DNA from: Vreelandella lutescens
GTDB taxonomy: Bacteria > Pseudomonadota > Gammaproteobacteria > Pseudomonadales > Halomonadaceae
Direction of reading: 5' to 3'
Assembly (NCBI RefSeq): GCF_014640815.1
Contig: NZ_BMHM01000003.1
Span: 62,001 to 126,000, forward strand
Length of the DNA stretch: 64,000 bases
The notes beneath the pieces were generated by a model. The model saw only the letters and a list, made by a program, of their open reading frames with translations. It had not been told where the DNA came from and ran no database searches. Below are positions 55,145-64,000 of this stretch, piece after piece. A program made the position numbers and the translations under genes. How positions within the stretch are numbered: the first letter of the stretch is position 1; the number at the start of each line of letters is the position of its first letter.

Positions 55145-55618
55145 TTACTTATTATTGAGTGCCTGAGCAGCGCTCAGTACCTCTTCGGCATGGCCGGGCA
55201 CTTTAACGCCGCGCCACTCCTGGGCAAGCTTGCCGTCACGATCAATCAAGAACGTGCTGCGCTCGATGCCTAAATGCTCTTTGCCGTACATCTTCTTGAG
55301 CTTAATCACGTCAAATAGTTGGCAGACGGTTTCGTCCTTGTCGGAAATCAGTTCAAAATTGAAATCTTGCTTGGCTTTAAAGTTTTCCTGAGCGCGTAGT
55401 CCATCGCGTGATACACCGATCACCACGGTATTGGCGGCATCGAAGGCGGCGTTGCGATCACGGAAGTCGCCACCCTCAGTGGTGCAGCCTGGCGTGCTGG
55501 CTTTGGGGTAGAAGTAAATCACCACCTGCTGGCCACGCAGGTCAGACAGCGTGATGGTGGTGTCGCCAGTGGCCGTGGCAGAAAAATCAGCGATGGGTTG
55601 GCCGAGTTCGAGAGGCAT
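55145..55618 (-). CDS. bcp: Thioredoxin-dependent peroxiredoxin Bcp/PrxQ
   Basis: 157-aa peroxiredoxin. Peroxidatic Cys is C45 in TPGCTTEGGDFRD. The resolving Cys that many Bcp proteins have five residues later is Gly here (G50), while C99 in ETVCQLFDV is kept, so a disulfide with C99 or a 1-Cys mechanism is expected. ATG 55618 has AGGAG six nt upstream; a longer frame to 55681 lacks support. It is divergent from dapA with 259 nt between, where relatives such as Pseudomonas carry gcvR. Confidence 0.94.
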   Translation of the reverse strand: MPLELGQPIADFSATATGDTTITLSDLRGQQVVIYFYPKASTPGCTTEGGDFRDRNAAFDAANTVVIGVSRDGLRAQENFKAKQDFNFELISDKDETVCQLFDVIKLKKMYGKEHLGIERSTFLIDRDGKLAQEWRGVKVPGHAEEVLSAAQALNNK

Positions 55619-55877
55619 AATGACTCCTAAGTAGGGGTGACTTTCATGGCAAATTACACGTAAGCGCAGTGCCTCTGTCAAAGCGGATGGTCGACGTTAA
55701 GTAAACTCGCAGCGCTTTACGCTGTACAGGTTCGAGTCGCCTGAGTACCATTTGCTGTTTGTGGGCAGGGGTAATCGCGCTCCTTCAAGGTATCTGCGCC
55801 GCGTCTTAACTCAATGTACGTCATTGCATCCTGCGTGGCAGCTTGATTTCAACTTTTTGCAGGTGAGGAAAATACGG

Positions 55878-56762
55878 ATGATCACAGGCAGCATTGTCGC
55901 CCTGGCGACGCCGATGAAGGTCAATGGCGACATCGACTGGGAGGCGCTTCGTCGTCTGGTGAACTTCCACCTCGATAATGGCACCGATGCCATCGTCGCT
56001 GCGGGCACCACGGGTGAGCCCACCACTATGTCGTTTGCTGAGCACTTTGATGTGATCCGCAGCGTGGTGGAAGAGGTAAATGGCCGCATTCCGGTGATTG
56101 CCGGTACGGGGGCGAACGCCACCTCTGAAGCAGTTGAACTGGCGCGTTATGCCAGCGAAGTAGGCGCTGATTACTGCCTGTCAGTGTGCCCCTACTACAA
56201 CAAGCCCACTCAGGAAGGCCTGTACCAGCACTTTAAAGCGGTGGCTGAAGGTAGCAAGCTGCCGGTCATCCTGTATAACGTGCCGAGCCGCACCTGCTCT
56301 GATCTTTACAACGAGACGGTGGTTCGGTTAGCGGAAGTGAACAATATTATCGGCCTGAAAGACGCCACCGGGAACCTTGAGCGCGCAGAGGATCTAATCT
56401 CACGCTTGAAAGGCAGCGACTTCATGCTCTACTCAGGTGACGACGCAACGGCGTGCGATTTCATGCTGATGGGCGGCCATGGTGATATCTCTGTCACGGC
56501 GAACGTTGCTCCCAAAGCCATGCACGACCTGTGCGTTGCTGCGGTGGCGGGGGATGCCGATAAGGCCCACCAAATCAATACGCGCCTGATGCCGCTGCAT
56601 ACCAACTTAGGCATCGAGTCCAACCCCATTCCCGTAAAGTGGGCGCTGAACCGCATGGGTTATATGGATGCCGGCATTCGTCTGCCGCTGACGTGGCTAT
56701 CAGAGAAGTACCACGGCACGGTGAGCGAAGCGCTGCAGCTGGCGGGCGTCGTAGAGGAGTAA
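55878..56762 (+). CDS. dapA: 4-hydroxy-tetrahydrodipicolinate synthase
   Basis: 294-aa TIM-barrel lyase/aldolase of lysine and meso-DAP synthesis, condensing pyruvate with aspartate semialdehyde. [16 protein letters not shown] (catalytic Tyr/Thr region) and GLKDATGNL with the Schiff-base Lys are intact. ATG 55878 with GAGG about nine nt upstream is preferred to a longer 336-aa reading whose extra N-terminus does not resemble the family. bamC follows 83 nt later, the common dapA-bamC arrangement. Confidence 0.96.
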   Translation: MITGSIVALATPMKVNGDIDWEALRRLVNFHLDNGTDAIVAAGTTGEPTTMSFAEHFDVIRSVVEEVNGRIPVIAGTGANATSEAVELARYASEVGADYCLSVCPYYNKPTQEGLYQHFKAVAEGSKLPVILYNVPSRTCSDLYNETVVRLAEVNNIIGLKDATGNLERAEDLISRLKGSDFMLYSGDDATACDFMLMGGHGDISVTANVAPKAMHDLCVAAVAGDADKAHQINTRLMPLHTNLGIESNPIPVKWALNRMGYMDAGIRLPLTWLSEKYHGTVSEALQLAGVVEE

Positions 56763-56787
56763 CCCCCGGCGCTACGAATCTTTATGC

Positions 56788-56816
56788 TACCCGGCCATGG
56801 CGTGTCCTGCCGGGTA
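56788..56816 (+). other. Hairpin between dapA and bamC
   Basis: TACCCGGC and GCCGGGTA, 8-bp arms around a 13-nt loop, no T-run. It may be a partial terminator or mRNA-stability element that lowers bamC expression relative to dapA. Confidence 0.4.
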
Positions 56817-56845
56817 ACTGATCTGTTGACTGTTAAGGTGGCTTG

Positions 56846-57826
56846 ATGAGCTCTGTGCTTGAACAACGTGCGCTTAAATGGATACCGCTGGCACTCGCAG
56901 CCGCTGTCACACTGGCAGGCTGCGCGCGCGATGGTTACTACCACGACCGCAACTTGGACTACACCGAAGCGGCTCCAGCGCCGCCCCTTGTACTGCCTGA
57001 AACCCGTAATACCCAGCGTTACCAGGATGCCATGCCGGTTCCTCAGGTAGCGATGCAGGGCACGCAGCTAGACGAGCCGGCAGAAATAGCGCCGCCGCAG
57101 TCGCTCGCGATTGGCAGTGGGTTAGAGCCTGAGTTCGTTGAGCGCCGTCAGGTGGGTGGCCAAAGCTGGCTAGTGGTCGCCGCAGACCCCGGTACCGTTT
57201 GGCCGCAGCTGGAGGCATTTGTGCGTAGCCGTCAGCTAGGTGTTCAAGAGAGTAGCGCTACCCAAGGCGTGATTGTGACCTCACAAGCGACGCTGCGTCT
57301 GCAAAGCGCCCTGCGTTCGGGTAGCAGCGAAATACGCTGCGACCAGGGTGGGCAGAGCGTAGAGAGCTGTTTGGCCGCGCTGGAGCAGTATCTGGGTGCG
57401 CGTAGCGCCACGGCAAGCTCCTCCTCTTGGACGGCACAGCGCCTTGCCAGCGAGCAAACGCTGCAAATGCGTCAGCAGGGGGATGAGTGGGAAGTCGTGA
57501 TTCCGCAACCCATTGACCGCGTCTGGGCCGAGTTGAACCACTACCTGTCGCTTGATTTTACCCAAGAGGGACAGCGTGACCTACTGGATACGTCTGCCGA
57601 GAACTATGAGTTTTTGGTGGAGTACATGACGGAAACCGAGCGTGGACGTAACCCGCTGCAGATCGTCTTTAGCCCTGATGTTCGTCGCATGTCACAGCAG
57701 ATTCGCCTAGCGCTAGAGCCTAACGGTAACCAAACCGTGCTGCGTGCTATCAACGCCAGCGAGCGTAGTTTTAGCGCTGATGATCAGCGCGAGTTGCTTG
57801 AGCGTGTCTCCGGCTACTTACGTTAA
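56846..57826 (+). CDS. bamC: Outer-membrane assembly lipoprotein BamC
   Basis: 326-aa lipoprotein (NlpB) of the BAM complex. The lipobox is LAGC with the lipidated Cys at C26. An unstructured proline-rich region (about 30-110) is followed by two helix-grip domains (about 110-210 and 225-325). The start is ATG 56846 with AAGGTGG seven nt upstream; TTG 56843 is in frame but less likely. It lies between dapA and purC, as in many gammaproteobacteria. Confidence 0.93.
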   Translation: MSSVLEQRALKWIPLALAAAVTLAGCARDGYYHDRNLDYTEAAPAPPLVLPETRNTQRYQDAMPVPQVAMQGTQLDEPAEIAPPQSLAIGSGLEPEFVERRQVGGQSWLVVAADPGTVWPQLEAFVRSRQLGVQESSATQGVIVTSQATLRLQSALRSGSSEIRCDQGGQSVESCLAALEQYLGARSATASSSSWTAQRLASEQTLQMRQQGDEWEVVIPQPIDRVWAELNHYLSLDFTQEGQRDLLDTSAENYEFLVEYMTETERGRNPLQIVFSPDVRRMSQQIRLALEPNGNQTVLRAINASERSFSADDQRELLERVSGYLR

Positions 57827-57858
57827 CCCTTTGACTCTCACTCTCTCACGGAGCCTCC

Positions 57859-58575
57859 ATGGAAAAGCGCCAAGAACTCTATGCCGGCAAGGCAAAATCC
57901 GTCTACACCACTGACGATCCTGACCTGCTGGTACTGCACTTTCGTGATGACACCAGCGCTTTTGATGGTAAAAAGAAAGAGGCGCTCGCCCGTAAGGGGA
58001 TGGTGAACAACATTTTCAACGCCTTCATCATGGAGCGTTTGGAAGAGGGCGGTATCCCCACGCATTTTGAGAAGCAGCTTTCTAACAACGAAAGCCTGGT
58101 CAAAAAAATGCAGATGATCCCGGTAGAGTGCGTGGTGCGCAACATCGCCGCTGGCGGTCTGGTGAAGCGTCTGGGCGTGGAAGAAGGCATTACGCTCACC
58201 CCGCCGACCTTTGAGTTGTTCCTCAAGAACGACGACAAAGGCGACCCGATGATCAATGAGTCGCTGGCGGAAACCTTTGGCTGGGCAACTCCCGAGCAGC
58301 TCGCCAAGATGAAGACGCTGACCTTTAAGGTGAACCACATCCTCAAACAGCTGTTCGCGGAAGGCGATATGCTGCTGGTGGATTACAAGCTTGAGTTCGG
58401 TGTGTTCAACGGCGAGGTAGTATTGGGCGACGAGTTCTCCCCAGACGGCTGCCGTTTGTGGGATGCCAATACCCGTGAGAAGCTGGATAAAGACCGCTTC
58501 CGCCAGGGGTTGGGTGGCGTTATTGAAGCCTACGAAGAAGTGGGTCGCCGCCTGGGTATTACCTTTCCCGCCTAA
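57859..58575 (+). CDS. purC: SAICAR synthetase
   Basis: 238-aa short bacterial PurC that adds aspartate to CAIR in purine synthesis. [15 protein letters not shown], the [12 protein letters not shown] segment, [18 protein letters not shown] and LVDYKLEFG with [12 protein letters not shown] are all family signatures. It is 32 nt after bamC and ends in a 4-nt tail-to-tail overlap with trmO. Confidence 0.96.
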   Translation: MEKRQELYAGKAKSVYTTDDPDLLVLHFRDDTSAFDGKKKEALARKGMVNNIFNAFIMERLEEGGIPTHFEKQLSNNESLVKKMQMIPVECVVRNIAAGGLVKRLGVEEGITLTPPTFELFLKNDDKGDPMINESLAETFGWATPEQLAKMKTLTFKVNHILKQLFAEGDMLLVDYKLEFGVFNGEVVLGDEFSPDGCRLWDANTREKLDKDRFRQGLGGVIEAYEEVGRRLGITFPA

Positions 58576-59324
58576 CGTGTTTCGTTAGTCAGTGGGTCGA
58601 TCGCCACCACCTTCAGGGTGGTGGTGTCGTTTTCAAGGGGAGTGGTTTGTACCGCTTGGAATTTCACGTCCACGTCTCGCAATCGCACCCCGTACACGCG
58701 CTCGCTTTGCCCTTCACGCTGGTAAGCCGGGCGCGGGTCTTGCCCTAACACCTGTTCAATCAGTGCATGCAGTGAGGCCCCGTCGGCGCGGGCAGCAAGG
58801 CTTGCCTGAGCCTCCTGGCTAAAGCTCACGGGCAGCAGTGACGGTGCGCAGGGGGCAAATCCGGCCCGTGCGTCGGGCTTTGCTTCGGCCCACGGCAGGT
58901 AGGGTTTGATATCGACCACCGGCGTGCCGCTGACCAAGTCGCAGCCTGCCAAATGCAGGCTTACCCCTTGCCGGGTGTCGATATGCGACAGTTCGATTAA
59001 CGAGAGCCCAAGCCGATTGGGGCGATGAGTACTGCGGCTGGCAAACACGCCGACTTTGCGGTTACCACCCAGGCGTGGCGGACGCACCAAAGGCGTCCAG
59101 CGGGTTGGGCTTTGATGAAAGATAAACGTCACCCATAGGTGGCTAAAGTCTTCCAAGCCCCGTACGGTGAGAGGATCATCAAACGGTTCCGTGAGCACTA
59201 AACGCGCATTAGCCGCTGGCGCGAGCCCTGGTTGGCGGGGAACGCCGAATTTATCTGGGTAATCGCTGATGATATGGCCAATAGGCGTCAGCGCAAACGA
59301 TGCGCTGTCTGAACAATCATGCAT
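58572..59324 (-). CDS. trmO: tRNA (N6-threonylcarbamoyladenosine37-N6)-methyltransferase TrmO
   Basis: 250-aa TsaA/YaeB family SAM methyltransferase that methylates t6A37 of tRNA-Thr. Signatures are [28 protein letters not shown] and [30 protein letters not shown] follows. The start at 59324 gives the usual family length; a longer reading to 59513 adds an unsupported N-terminus. Ribosome site is weak (AAGG). It converges on purC. Confidence 0.92.
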   Translation of the reverse strand: MHDCSDSASFALTPIGHIISDYPDKFGVPRQPGLAPAANARLVLTEPFDDPLTVRGLEDFSHLWVTFIFHQSPTRWTPLVRPPRLGGNRKVGVFASRSTHRPNRLGLSLIELSHIDTRQGVSLHLAGCDLVSGTPVVDIKPYLPWAEAKPDARAGFAPCAPSLLPVSFSQEAQASLAARADGASLHALIEQVLGQDPRPAYQREGQSERVYGVRLRDVDVKFQAVQTTPLENDTTTLKVVAIDPLTNETR

Positions 59325-59467
59325 AGCACTGCCTTGTGAAGGTTGACCGACACCGACAGGGTCGACGAGGTGGGTCTTTCGTAACGTGGCGACGAGTATA
59401 AAATAGCCTGCTGGCGACAGACAGTCAGACGTTCTTTGCCAGCTGCTAAATCCCATTGAGGCGAAGC

Positions 59468-59998
59468 ATGTTAAAAACGAACGAACGCGAATCAACCCCT
59501 GCACCGGCGGCACGGGTGACCTACCGCGCAGCGCTGGCGCGAGACGCCGCTGATCAAGCCGAAGTGTTTTATCACGCGGTTATGCAAGGGGCTGCCACTC
59601 ATTATGGGTTGGATGAACGCCGTGCCTGGGCGAACGCGCTGCCCCGCGAAGCGACCGCTTGGGCGGCACGCCAAGCGCTTTACACCACGCTGGTGGCCGC
59701 TTGCGATGGCCGCTGTGTCGGCTTTTTAGAGCTCAATATTAGCGCTGGGCGTATTGAAACCCTCTATGTGTGGCCGTCATTAGCGGGTCGCGGCATTGGG
59801 ACAACGCTACTGATCCATGCCGAGCGCATTCTGCTGGAACACGGCGTGTCTCAGGTGGAAATTGAAGCAAGCCTAGTACTTTTTGAGCGCCTGCAGCGCC
59901 GAGGCTTTGATAACCTCGGCGAGCAGTGGGTGGAGCGTAGCGGCGAAATGCTGCGCCGCTACCGGCTGGTGAAACAGCTCAGCGCTGTGGAGACGTAA
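59468..59998 (+). CDS. GNAT family N-acetyltransferase
   Basis: 176-aa GNAT. Acetyl-CoA-binding motif A is ETLYVWPSLAGRGIGTTLL followed by the helix that starts IHAERILLEHG; the preceding strand is CVGFLELN. The start ATG 59468 has GAGG six nt upstream. It converges on nadC with 3 nt between. Substrate unknown. Confidence 0.85.
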   Translation: MLKTNERESTPAPAARVTYRAALARDAADQAEVFYHAVMQGAATHYGLDERRAWANALPREATAWAARQALYTTLVAACDGRCVGFLELNISAGRIETLYVWPSLAGRGIGTTLLIHAERILLEHGVSQVEIEASLVLFERLQRRGFDNLGEQWVERSGEMLRRYRLVKQLSAVET

Positions 59999-60001
59999 CG
60001 G

Positions 60002-60856
60002 CTATACGTTAAAGGTTTGGGTGATACGCATCGACAGGTCGATGGATTTAACGTCTTTCGTCAGCGCGCCGCTGGAGATACAGTCGACGCCGGTATCTGC
60101 AATCGCTCTCAGCGTAGAGTCATCTACGTTACCGGAGGCTTCCAGGGTGGCGCGGCCGCCGTTGATTTCCACGGCCACGTGGAGGTCTTCAATGGCGAAG
60201 TTATCCAGCATCACGATGTCGGCGCCCGCCGCCAGCGCTTGGTCCAGCTCTTCAAAGGTTTCCACTTCCACTTCCACCGGTAGGTCGCTTGCCACTTTGC
60301 GGGCTTGGGCCACGGCTGCCTGAATACCGCCACAGGCGGCGATGTGGTTCTCTTTGATCAAGAACGCATCCCATAGTCCGATGCGGTGGTTGTGCCCGCC
60401 GCCGCAGGTAACGGCGTATTTTTGCGCCAGTCGCATGCCTGGCAGCGTTTTGCGAGTGTCCAGCAGGCGAACCCCGGTGCCCTCGATTAAATCCACATAG
60501 CGGCGCGTGGCGGTCGCGGTAGCCGACAGCGTTTGCAGCATGTTAAGCGCTGCTCGTTCACCGGTAAGCAGGCTTCGCGCCGGGCCTTCCAGTTCTAAAA
60601 AGTACTGATCTACATCTAATGCGTCGCCGTCAGCCGCCTGCCAGCGTAGCGTGACGCGGCTATCTAGAAGACGAAAGATTTCGTCAACCCAGGCAGCTCC
60701 GCAGAGGACGGCGGGTTCGCGGGTAATCACTTTAGCGGTTGCCCACTGGTTTTCGGGGATCAACTGAGCCGTGATATCGCCCGTGCCGACATCTTCAGCC
60801 AGCAGGCGGGCGGCACAGGCGTGAATCTCTTCAGCAAGAGCAGTTTGATAATCCAT
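60002..60856 (-). CDS. nadC: Quinolinate phosphoribosyltransferase (decarboxylating)
   Basis: 284-aa enzyme that converts quinolinate and PRPP to nicotinate mononucleotide, the step after Nad[12 protein letters not shown], the [21 protein letters not shown] segment (interrupted here for length: GGGHNHR and DAFLIKENH) and [11 protein letters not shown] are intact. It is divergent from ampD, as in E. coli. nadA is 9 kb upstream in the same window. Confidence 0.96.
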   Translation of the reverse strand: MDYQTALAEEIHACAARLLAEDVGTGDITAQLIPENQWATAKVITREPAVLCGAAWVDEIFRLLDSRVTLRWQAADGDALDVDQYFLELEGPARSLLTGERAALNMLQTLSATATATRRYVDLIEGTGVRLLDTRKTLPGMRLAQKYAVTCGGGHNHRIGLWDAFLIKENHIAACGGIQAAVAQARKVASDLPVEVEVETFEELDQALAAGADIVMLDNFAIEDLHVAVEINGGRATLEASGNVDDSTLRAIADTGVDCISSGALTKDVKSIDLSMRITQTFNV

Positions 60857-60937
60857 AGCGATGAGTTCTCTGGGCGTTATCTTCGATGACGGGCATTATA
60901 GTGAAACAGAGCGCGAACGTAGAGGAGCGTATTGGCA

Positions 60938-61516
60938 ATGAACAGAGAAAGCTTGGCAGGGCAGTGGTCCCAAGCGCGGCAAGTGCTATCGCCTAATCAG
61001 GATACGCGCCCCCATCAAGAGGTGTCGCTGCTGCTACTGCATGCCATCAGCCTGCCGCCTGGGCAGTTCTCCGGCGATGCCATTGAGGCACTGTTTACCA
61101 ATCGCCTGGACCCCCATGCGCACCCGTTTTTTGCGCACATAGCCCATCTACGCGTGTCGGCGCACTTCTTGATTCGCCGCGATGGCCAGTGCCTGCAGTT
61201 TGTTGATACCGACCAGCGTGCTTGGCACGCGGGGCGCTCTTACTGGTGGGATTCAACGAGATCCTCCTGGCGTTCGGCGCTGAATGATTTTTCAGTCGGC
61301 ATTGAGCTTGAGGGCGACGACCAAACACCTTTTACGAAAGCGCAGTATACCGCCCTGGTAGAAGCGACCTGCTGGTTGATGGCACGCTATCCCGCGTTAA
61401 CTGAAAAACGCATCACTAGCCATGCACACGTAGCGCCACTGCGTAAAACTGACCCGGGGCCTGCATTTGACTGGGCCTATTTTCGTCAGCAGCTGTCATC
61501 AAGGCGTGTGTCATGA
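60938..61516 (+). CDS. ampD: 1,6-anhydro-N-acetylmuramyl-L-alanine amidase AmpD
   Basis: 192-aa cytosolic zinc amidase of peptidoglycan recycling; by removing anhydro-muropeptides it also controls AmpR-type beta-lactamase induction in species that have it. Zinc ligands fit: H35 in LLLHAISLPPGQF, then SHAHVAPLRKTDPGPAFDW with the distal His and Asp. DFSVGIELEG is typical. ATG 60938 has GAGGAG ten nt upstream. It is divergent from nadC. No ampE or pdhR separates it from aceE. Confidence 0.95.
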   Translation: MNRESLAGQWSQARQVLSPNQDTRPHQEVSLLLLHAISLPPGQFSGDAIEALFTNRLDPHAHPFFAHIAHLRVSAHFLIRRDGQCLQFVDTDQRAWHAGRSYWWDSTRSSWRSALNDFSVGIELEGDDQTPFTKAQYTALVEATCWLMARYPALTEKRITSHAHVAPLRKTDPGPAFDWAYFRQQLSSRRVS

Positions 61517-61922
61517 GGTGAGTAAATAGATTAAAGACACGATTTAAGTGGTTCTGGTGGCTGATAATAAAACGGTAGTTTAATTACATTCAAAAGGCGT
61601 TAGTCGCAGCGACAAAGGTCTTATAAAACGCTTATGTTGCAGTGCAATAGTTTGTTTTGGATAGCCTTTTACAGTTCACTAGAATTGGCAGCGTGGCGAC
61701 TTTGCGGTATCTTCGCATATACAAAAGGCTAATTTTTACCACACATGTGTAGCTTTACTACATCAAGACGAGCGTAGCTTGTTGAATGTAGAACGAAAAC
61801 CCCCGCACGGTGCAAACGCATCGTGGCATTGATTGGCCTGTGGTGGCTAAACACCGCAGCCGCCCCAGGCCCGAAGGGTTGGCGGGGCTCATTGTCATTT
61901 ATCGTCATTCGGAGAGACCTCT
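61517..61922 (+). promoter_or_regulatory. aceE upstream region: palindromes and leader hairpin
   Basis: No supported gene in 406 nt. Seen: TTGCA-G-TGCAA at 61637-61647, the perfect palindrome ACACATGTGT at 61741-61750, and a leader hairpin with GGCCTG/CAGGCC arms at 61835-61871 that encloses GGTG/CACC. I see no PdhR-type site and no clear -35/-10 pair. A GGAGAG ribosome site precedes aceE. Confidence 0.45.
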
Positions 61923-64000
61923 ATGAGTCTGGAGACAAGAGAAGATCTCGATCCGGTCGAAACCACGGAGTGGCTGGAATCCCTGGAATCGGTACTGGAT
62001 CGTGAGGGCGAAGATCGTGCCCGCTACCTGATGACCCGCCTGGCGGATCGCCTGCGCCGGGACGGGATGAAGGTGCCCTTCTCGGTGACAACCCCCCACC
62101 GTAATACGATCCCGGTTCATCGCGAAGCGCCCATGCCGGGCGACCTGTTCATGGAGCGTCGCATTCGCTCTCTGATTCGCTACAACGCGATTGCACAGGT
62201 CATTCGTAACAACCGGGCTAACCCGGGCTTGGGTGGTCACATTGCAAGCTTCATGTCGTCTGCCACGCTGTACGATGTAGGCTTTAACCACTTCTTCCGT
62301 GCCCCCAAAGGCGACTTTGAAGGCGACCTGATTTACATCCAGGGTCACGTAGCGCCGGGCATTTACGCGCGCTCTTACCTGGAAGGCCGTCTGTCTGAAG
62401 AGCAGATGGACAAGTTCCGTCGCGAAGTCGACGGCGACGGTCTGTCCTCCTACCCGCACCCGTGGCTGATGCCGGATTACTGGCAGTTCCCCACCGTGTC
62501 GATGGGTCTTGGCCCGATTCAGGCGATCTATCAAGCCCACGTGATGAAGTACCTGCATCACCGTGAGCTGAAAGATATGCACGACCGTAAAATTTGGTGC
62601 TTCATGGGCGACGGCGAGTGTGACGAGCCGGAATCCCTGGGCGCGATCTCGCTTGCTGGCCGTGAAAATCTCGATAACTTGATCTTCGTGATCAACTGTA
62701 ACCTGCAGCGCCTGGACGGTCCGGTACGCGGTAACTCCCGCGTCATGGACGAGTTCGAAGGTGTCTTCCGTGGTGCCGGTTGGAACGTGATCAAGGTGGT
62801 ATGGGGCCGTCACTGGGATCCGCTGTTCGAGAAGGACAAGAAAGGCATCCTGCAAAAACGTATGGATGAAGCGGTTGACGGTGAGTACCAGAACTACAAG
62901 GCGAACGGCGGTGCTTACACCCGTGAGCACTTCTTTGGTAAGTACCCAGAAACCGAGGCGATGGTCAAAGACCTCACCGACGAAGATATCTGGAAGCTTA
63001 ACCGTGGCGGCCATGACCCGTTCAAGGTCTACGCGGCGTACAACGAAGCGGTGAACACCACTAACGGCAAGCCCACGGTCATTCTGGCGCACACCGTTAA
63101 AGGTTACGGCATGGGTAGCGGCGATGGCGAAGCAGCCAACGAAGCGCACCAGGTCAAGAGCATGGAGTACGAAGCGCTGAAGAAATTCCGCGATCGCTTC
63201 GGTATTCCGCTCACCGACGAGCAGCTCAAAGACGTGCCTTACTACAAGCCGGAAGACGACTCTCCCGAGCTTAAGTACATGCACCTGCAGCGTGAGCGTC
63301 TCAACGGTTATCTGCCGAGCCGCCGCAGCACGTTTGACGCGCTGGAAATCCCGAGCCTGGAAGACAAAACCTTTGCCTCGCAAATGGGCGGCTCTAAAGG
63401 GCGCGAAGTCTCTACCACCATGGCGTTTGTGCGCATTCTCAATGGTTTGGTAAAAGACAAGCAGCTTGGCAAGCAGGTCGTGCCGATTATTCCTGACGAA
63501 GCGCGTACGTTCGGTATGGAAGGCATGTTCCGTCAGTTGGGTATCTACACCTCTGAAGGTCAGAAGTACGAGCCGGTCGATAAAGGCCAGATCATGTACT
63601 ACCGCGAGGACCAGAAAGGTCAGGTTCTCGAAGAGGGTATTTCTGAAGCAGGCGCGATGTCGGCGTGGATTGCCGCTGCGACCTCTTACAGCAATAACAA
63701 CGTTACCCTGCTGCCGTTCTACATCTACTACTCGATGTTTGGCTTCCAGCGTATCGGTGACTTGGCCTGGGCCGCAGGCGACCTGCAGGCACGTGGCTTT
63801 ATGGTCGGCGGCACCGCCGGGCGTACTACGCTCAACGGTGAAGGCCTGCAGCACCAGGATGGTCACAGCCTGATTCAGGCGTCCACCATTCCCAACTGCC
63901 GCAGCTACGACCCCACCTATGCACACGAAGTGGCGGTTATCGTGCAGGATGGTCTGAAGCGCATGTTCACGGATAAAGAGAACTGCTTCTACTACCTGAC
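61923..64000 (+). CDS. aceE: Pyruvate dehydrogenase E1 component, homodimeric (3' end beyond window)
   Basis: First 692 codons of AceE, the thiamine-diphosphate decarboxylase of the pyruvate dehydrogenase complex. It begins MSLETREDLDPVETTEWLES and shows NRANPGLGGHIASFMSSATL, the ThDP/Mg motif GDGECDEPES with the downstream Asn in FVINCNLQRLDGPVRGNS, and VILAHTVKGYGMG. ATG 61923 has GGAGAG eight nt upstream. The usual protein is about 890 residues, so some 200 lie outside. aceF is expected next. A long open frame on the opposite strand here is a codon-bias shadow. Confidence 0.96.
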   Translation, partial: MSLETREDLDPVETTEWLESLESVLDREGEDRARYLMTRLADRLRRDGMKVPFSVTTPHRNTIPVHREAPMPGDLFMERRIRSLIRYNAIAQVIRNNRANPGLGGHIASFMSSATLYDVGFNHFFRAPKGDFEGDLIYIQGHVAPGIYARSYLEGRLSEEQMDKFRREVDGDGLSSYPHPWLMPDYWQFPTVSMGLGPIQAIYQAHVMKYLHHRELKDMHDRKIWCFMGDGECDEPESLGAISLAGRENLDNLIFVINCNLQRLDGPVRGNSRVMDEFEGVFRGAGWNVIKVVWGRHWDPLFEKDKKGILQKRMDEAVDGEYQNYKANGGAYTREHFFGKYPETEAMVKDLTDEDIWKLNRGGHDPFKVYAAYNEAVNTTNGKPTVILAHTVKGYGMGSGDGEAANEAHQVKSMEYEALKKFRDRFGIPLTDEQLKDVPYYKPEDDSPELKYMHLQRERLNGYLPSRRSTFDALEIPSLEDKTFASQMGGSKGREVSTTMAFVRILNGLVKDKQLGKQVVPIIPDEARTFGMEGMFRQLGIYTSEGQKYEPVDKGQIMYYREDQKGQVLEEGISEAGAMSAWIAAATSYSNNNVTLLPFYIYYSMFGFQRIGDLAWAAGDLQARGFMVGGTAGRTTLNGEGLQHQDGHSLIQASTIPNCRSYDPTYAHEVAVIVQDGLKRMFTDKENCFYYL

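Noticed and set aside
55711..55770. tRNA-like 3' fragment (GGTTCGAGTCGCC ... ACCA) before dapA
   Set aside because: The T-arm does not pair, the distance from T-loop to ACCA is wrong and no other arms can be found; probably chance.
61905..63926. 673-aa open frame on the minus strand opposite aceE
   Set aside because: It lies entirely over the plus-strand aceE reading, whose ThDP motifs are unmistakable; the reverse frame has no recognisable domain and arises from high-GC codon bias.

Overview
The window is a stretch of gammaproteobacterial chromosome of the Halomonas/Vreelandella type (Oceanospirillales). This rests on high GC, a BCCT osmolyte transporter, and gene orders shared with Pseudomonas and other gammaproteobacteria: argS-SPOR-hslVU, ubiE-ubiJ-ubiB-hisE-tatABC, nadA-bepA-tusA-perM-bcp-dapA-bamC-purC. 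Almost everything is conserved core metabolism. I see no prophage, insertion sequence, CRISPR array, toxin-antitoxin pair or resistance island.

Layout. 1-5.0 kb: cell-wall and lipid turnover and nitrogen control (dacB, dgkA, glnE). 5.0-8.5 kb: an AEC carrier preceded by a 19-bp tandem repeat, a small membrane protein, and a BCCT carrier followed by an unlisted 48-residue membrane peptide gene. 8.5-11.4 kb: a three-gene operon of two orphan periplasmic solute-binding proteins and a membrane diguanylate cyclase. 11.5-16.5 kb: an MFS carrier, a retropepsin-like protease, two small proteins and an RstA/RstB-like two-component system. 16.4-23.2 kb: metR/metE, ppk1 behind a convincing Pho box, and hemB. 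23.3-36.6 kb: elbB, then a long minus-strand block for Tat export, ubiquinone synthesis, HslVU protease, a SPOR protein, argS and priA. 36.6-41.6 kb: rpmE, maeB, tesB, tadA, mltF. 41.8-50.7 kb: purL, radD, scpA-scpB-rluB and two identical tRNA-Lys genes. 50.8-64 kb: nadA with a heavily structured leader, bepA, tusA-perM, bcp, dapA, bamC, purC, trmO, a GNAT, nadC/ampD and the start of aceE, which runs off the window.

The genes are intact; I found no convincing frameshift or truncation except the aceE cut at the window edge. Novelty lies mainly in small genes and non-coding structure: the SBP-SBP-diguanylate cyclase operon (possible ligand-to-c-di-GMP signalling), the 48-aa peptide coupled to a five-codon mini-ORF behind the BCCT carrier, the nadA leader with four strong hairpins, the palindromic Pho box before ppk1, a possible L31 autoregulatory leader, DnaA-box-like sites before maeB, and the 19-bp repeats before the AEC carrier. 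All calls were made by reading the sequence; no database search was run.
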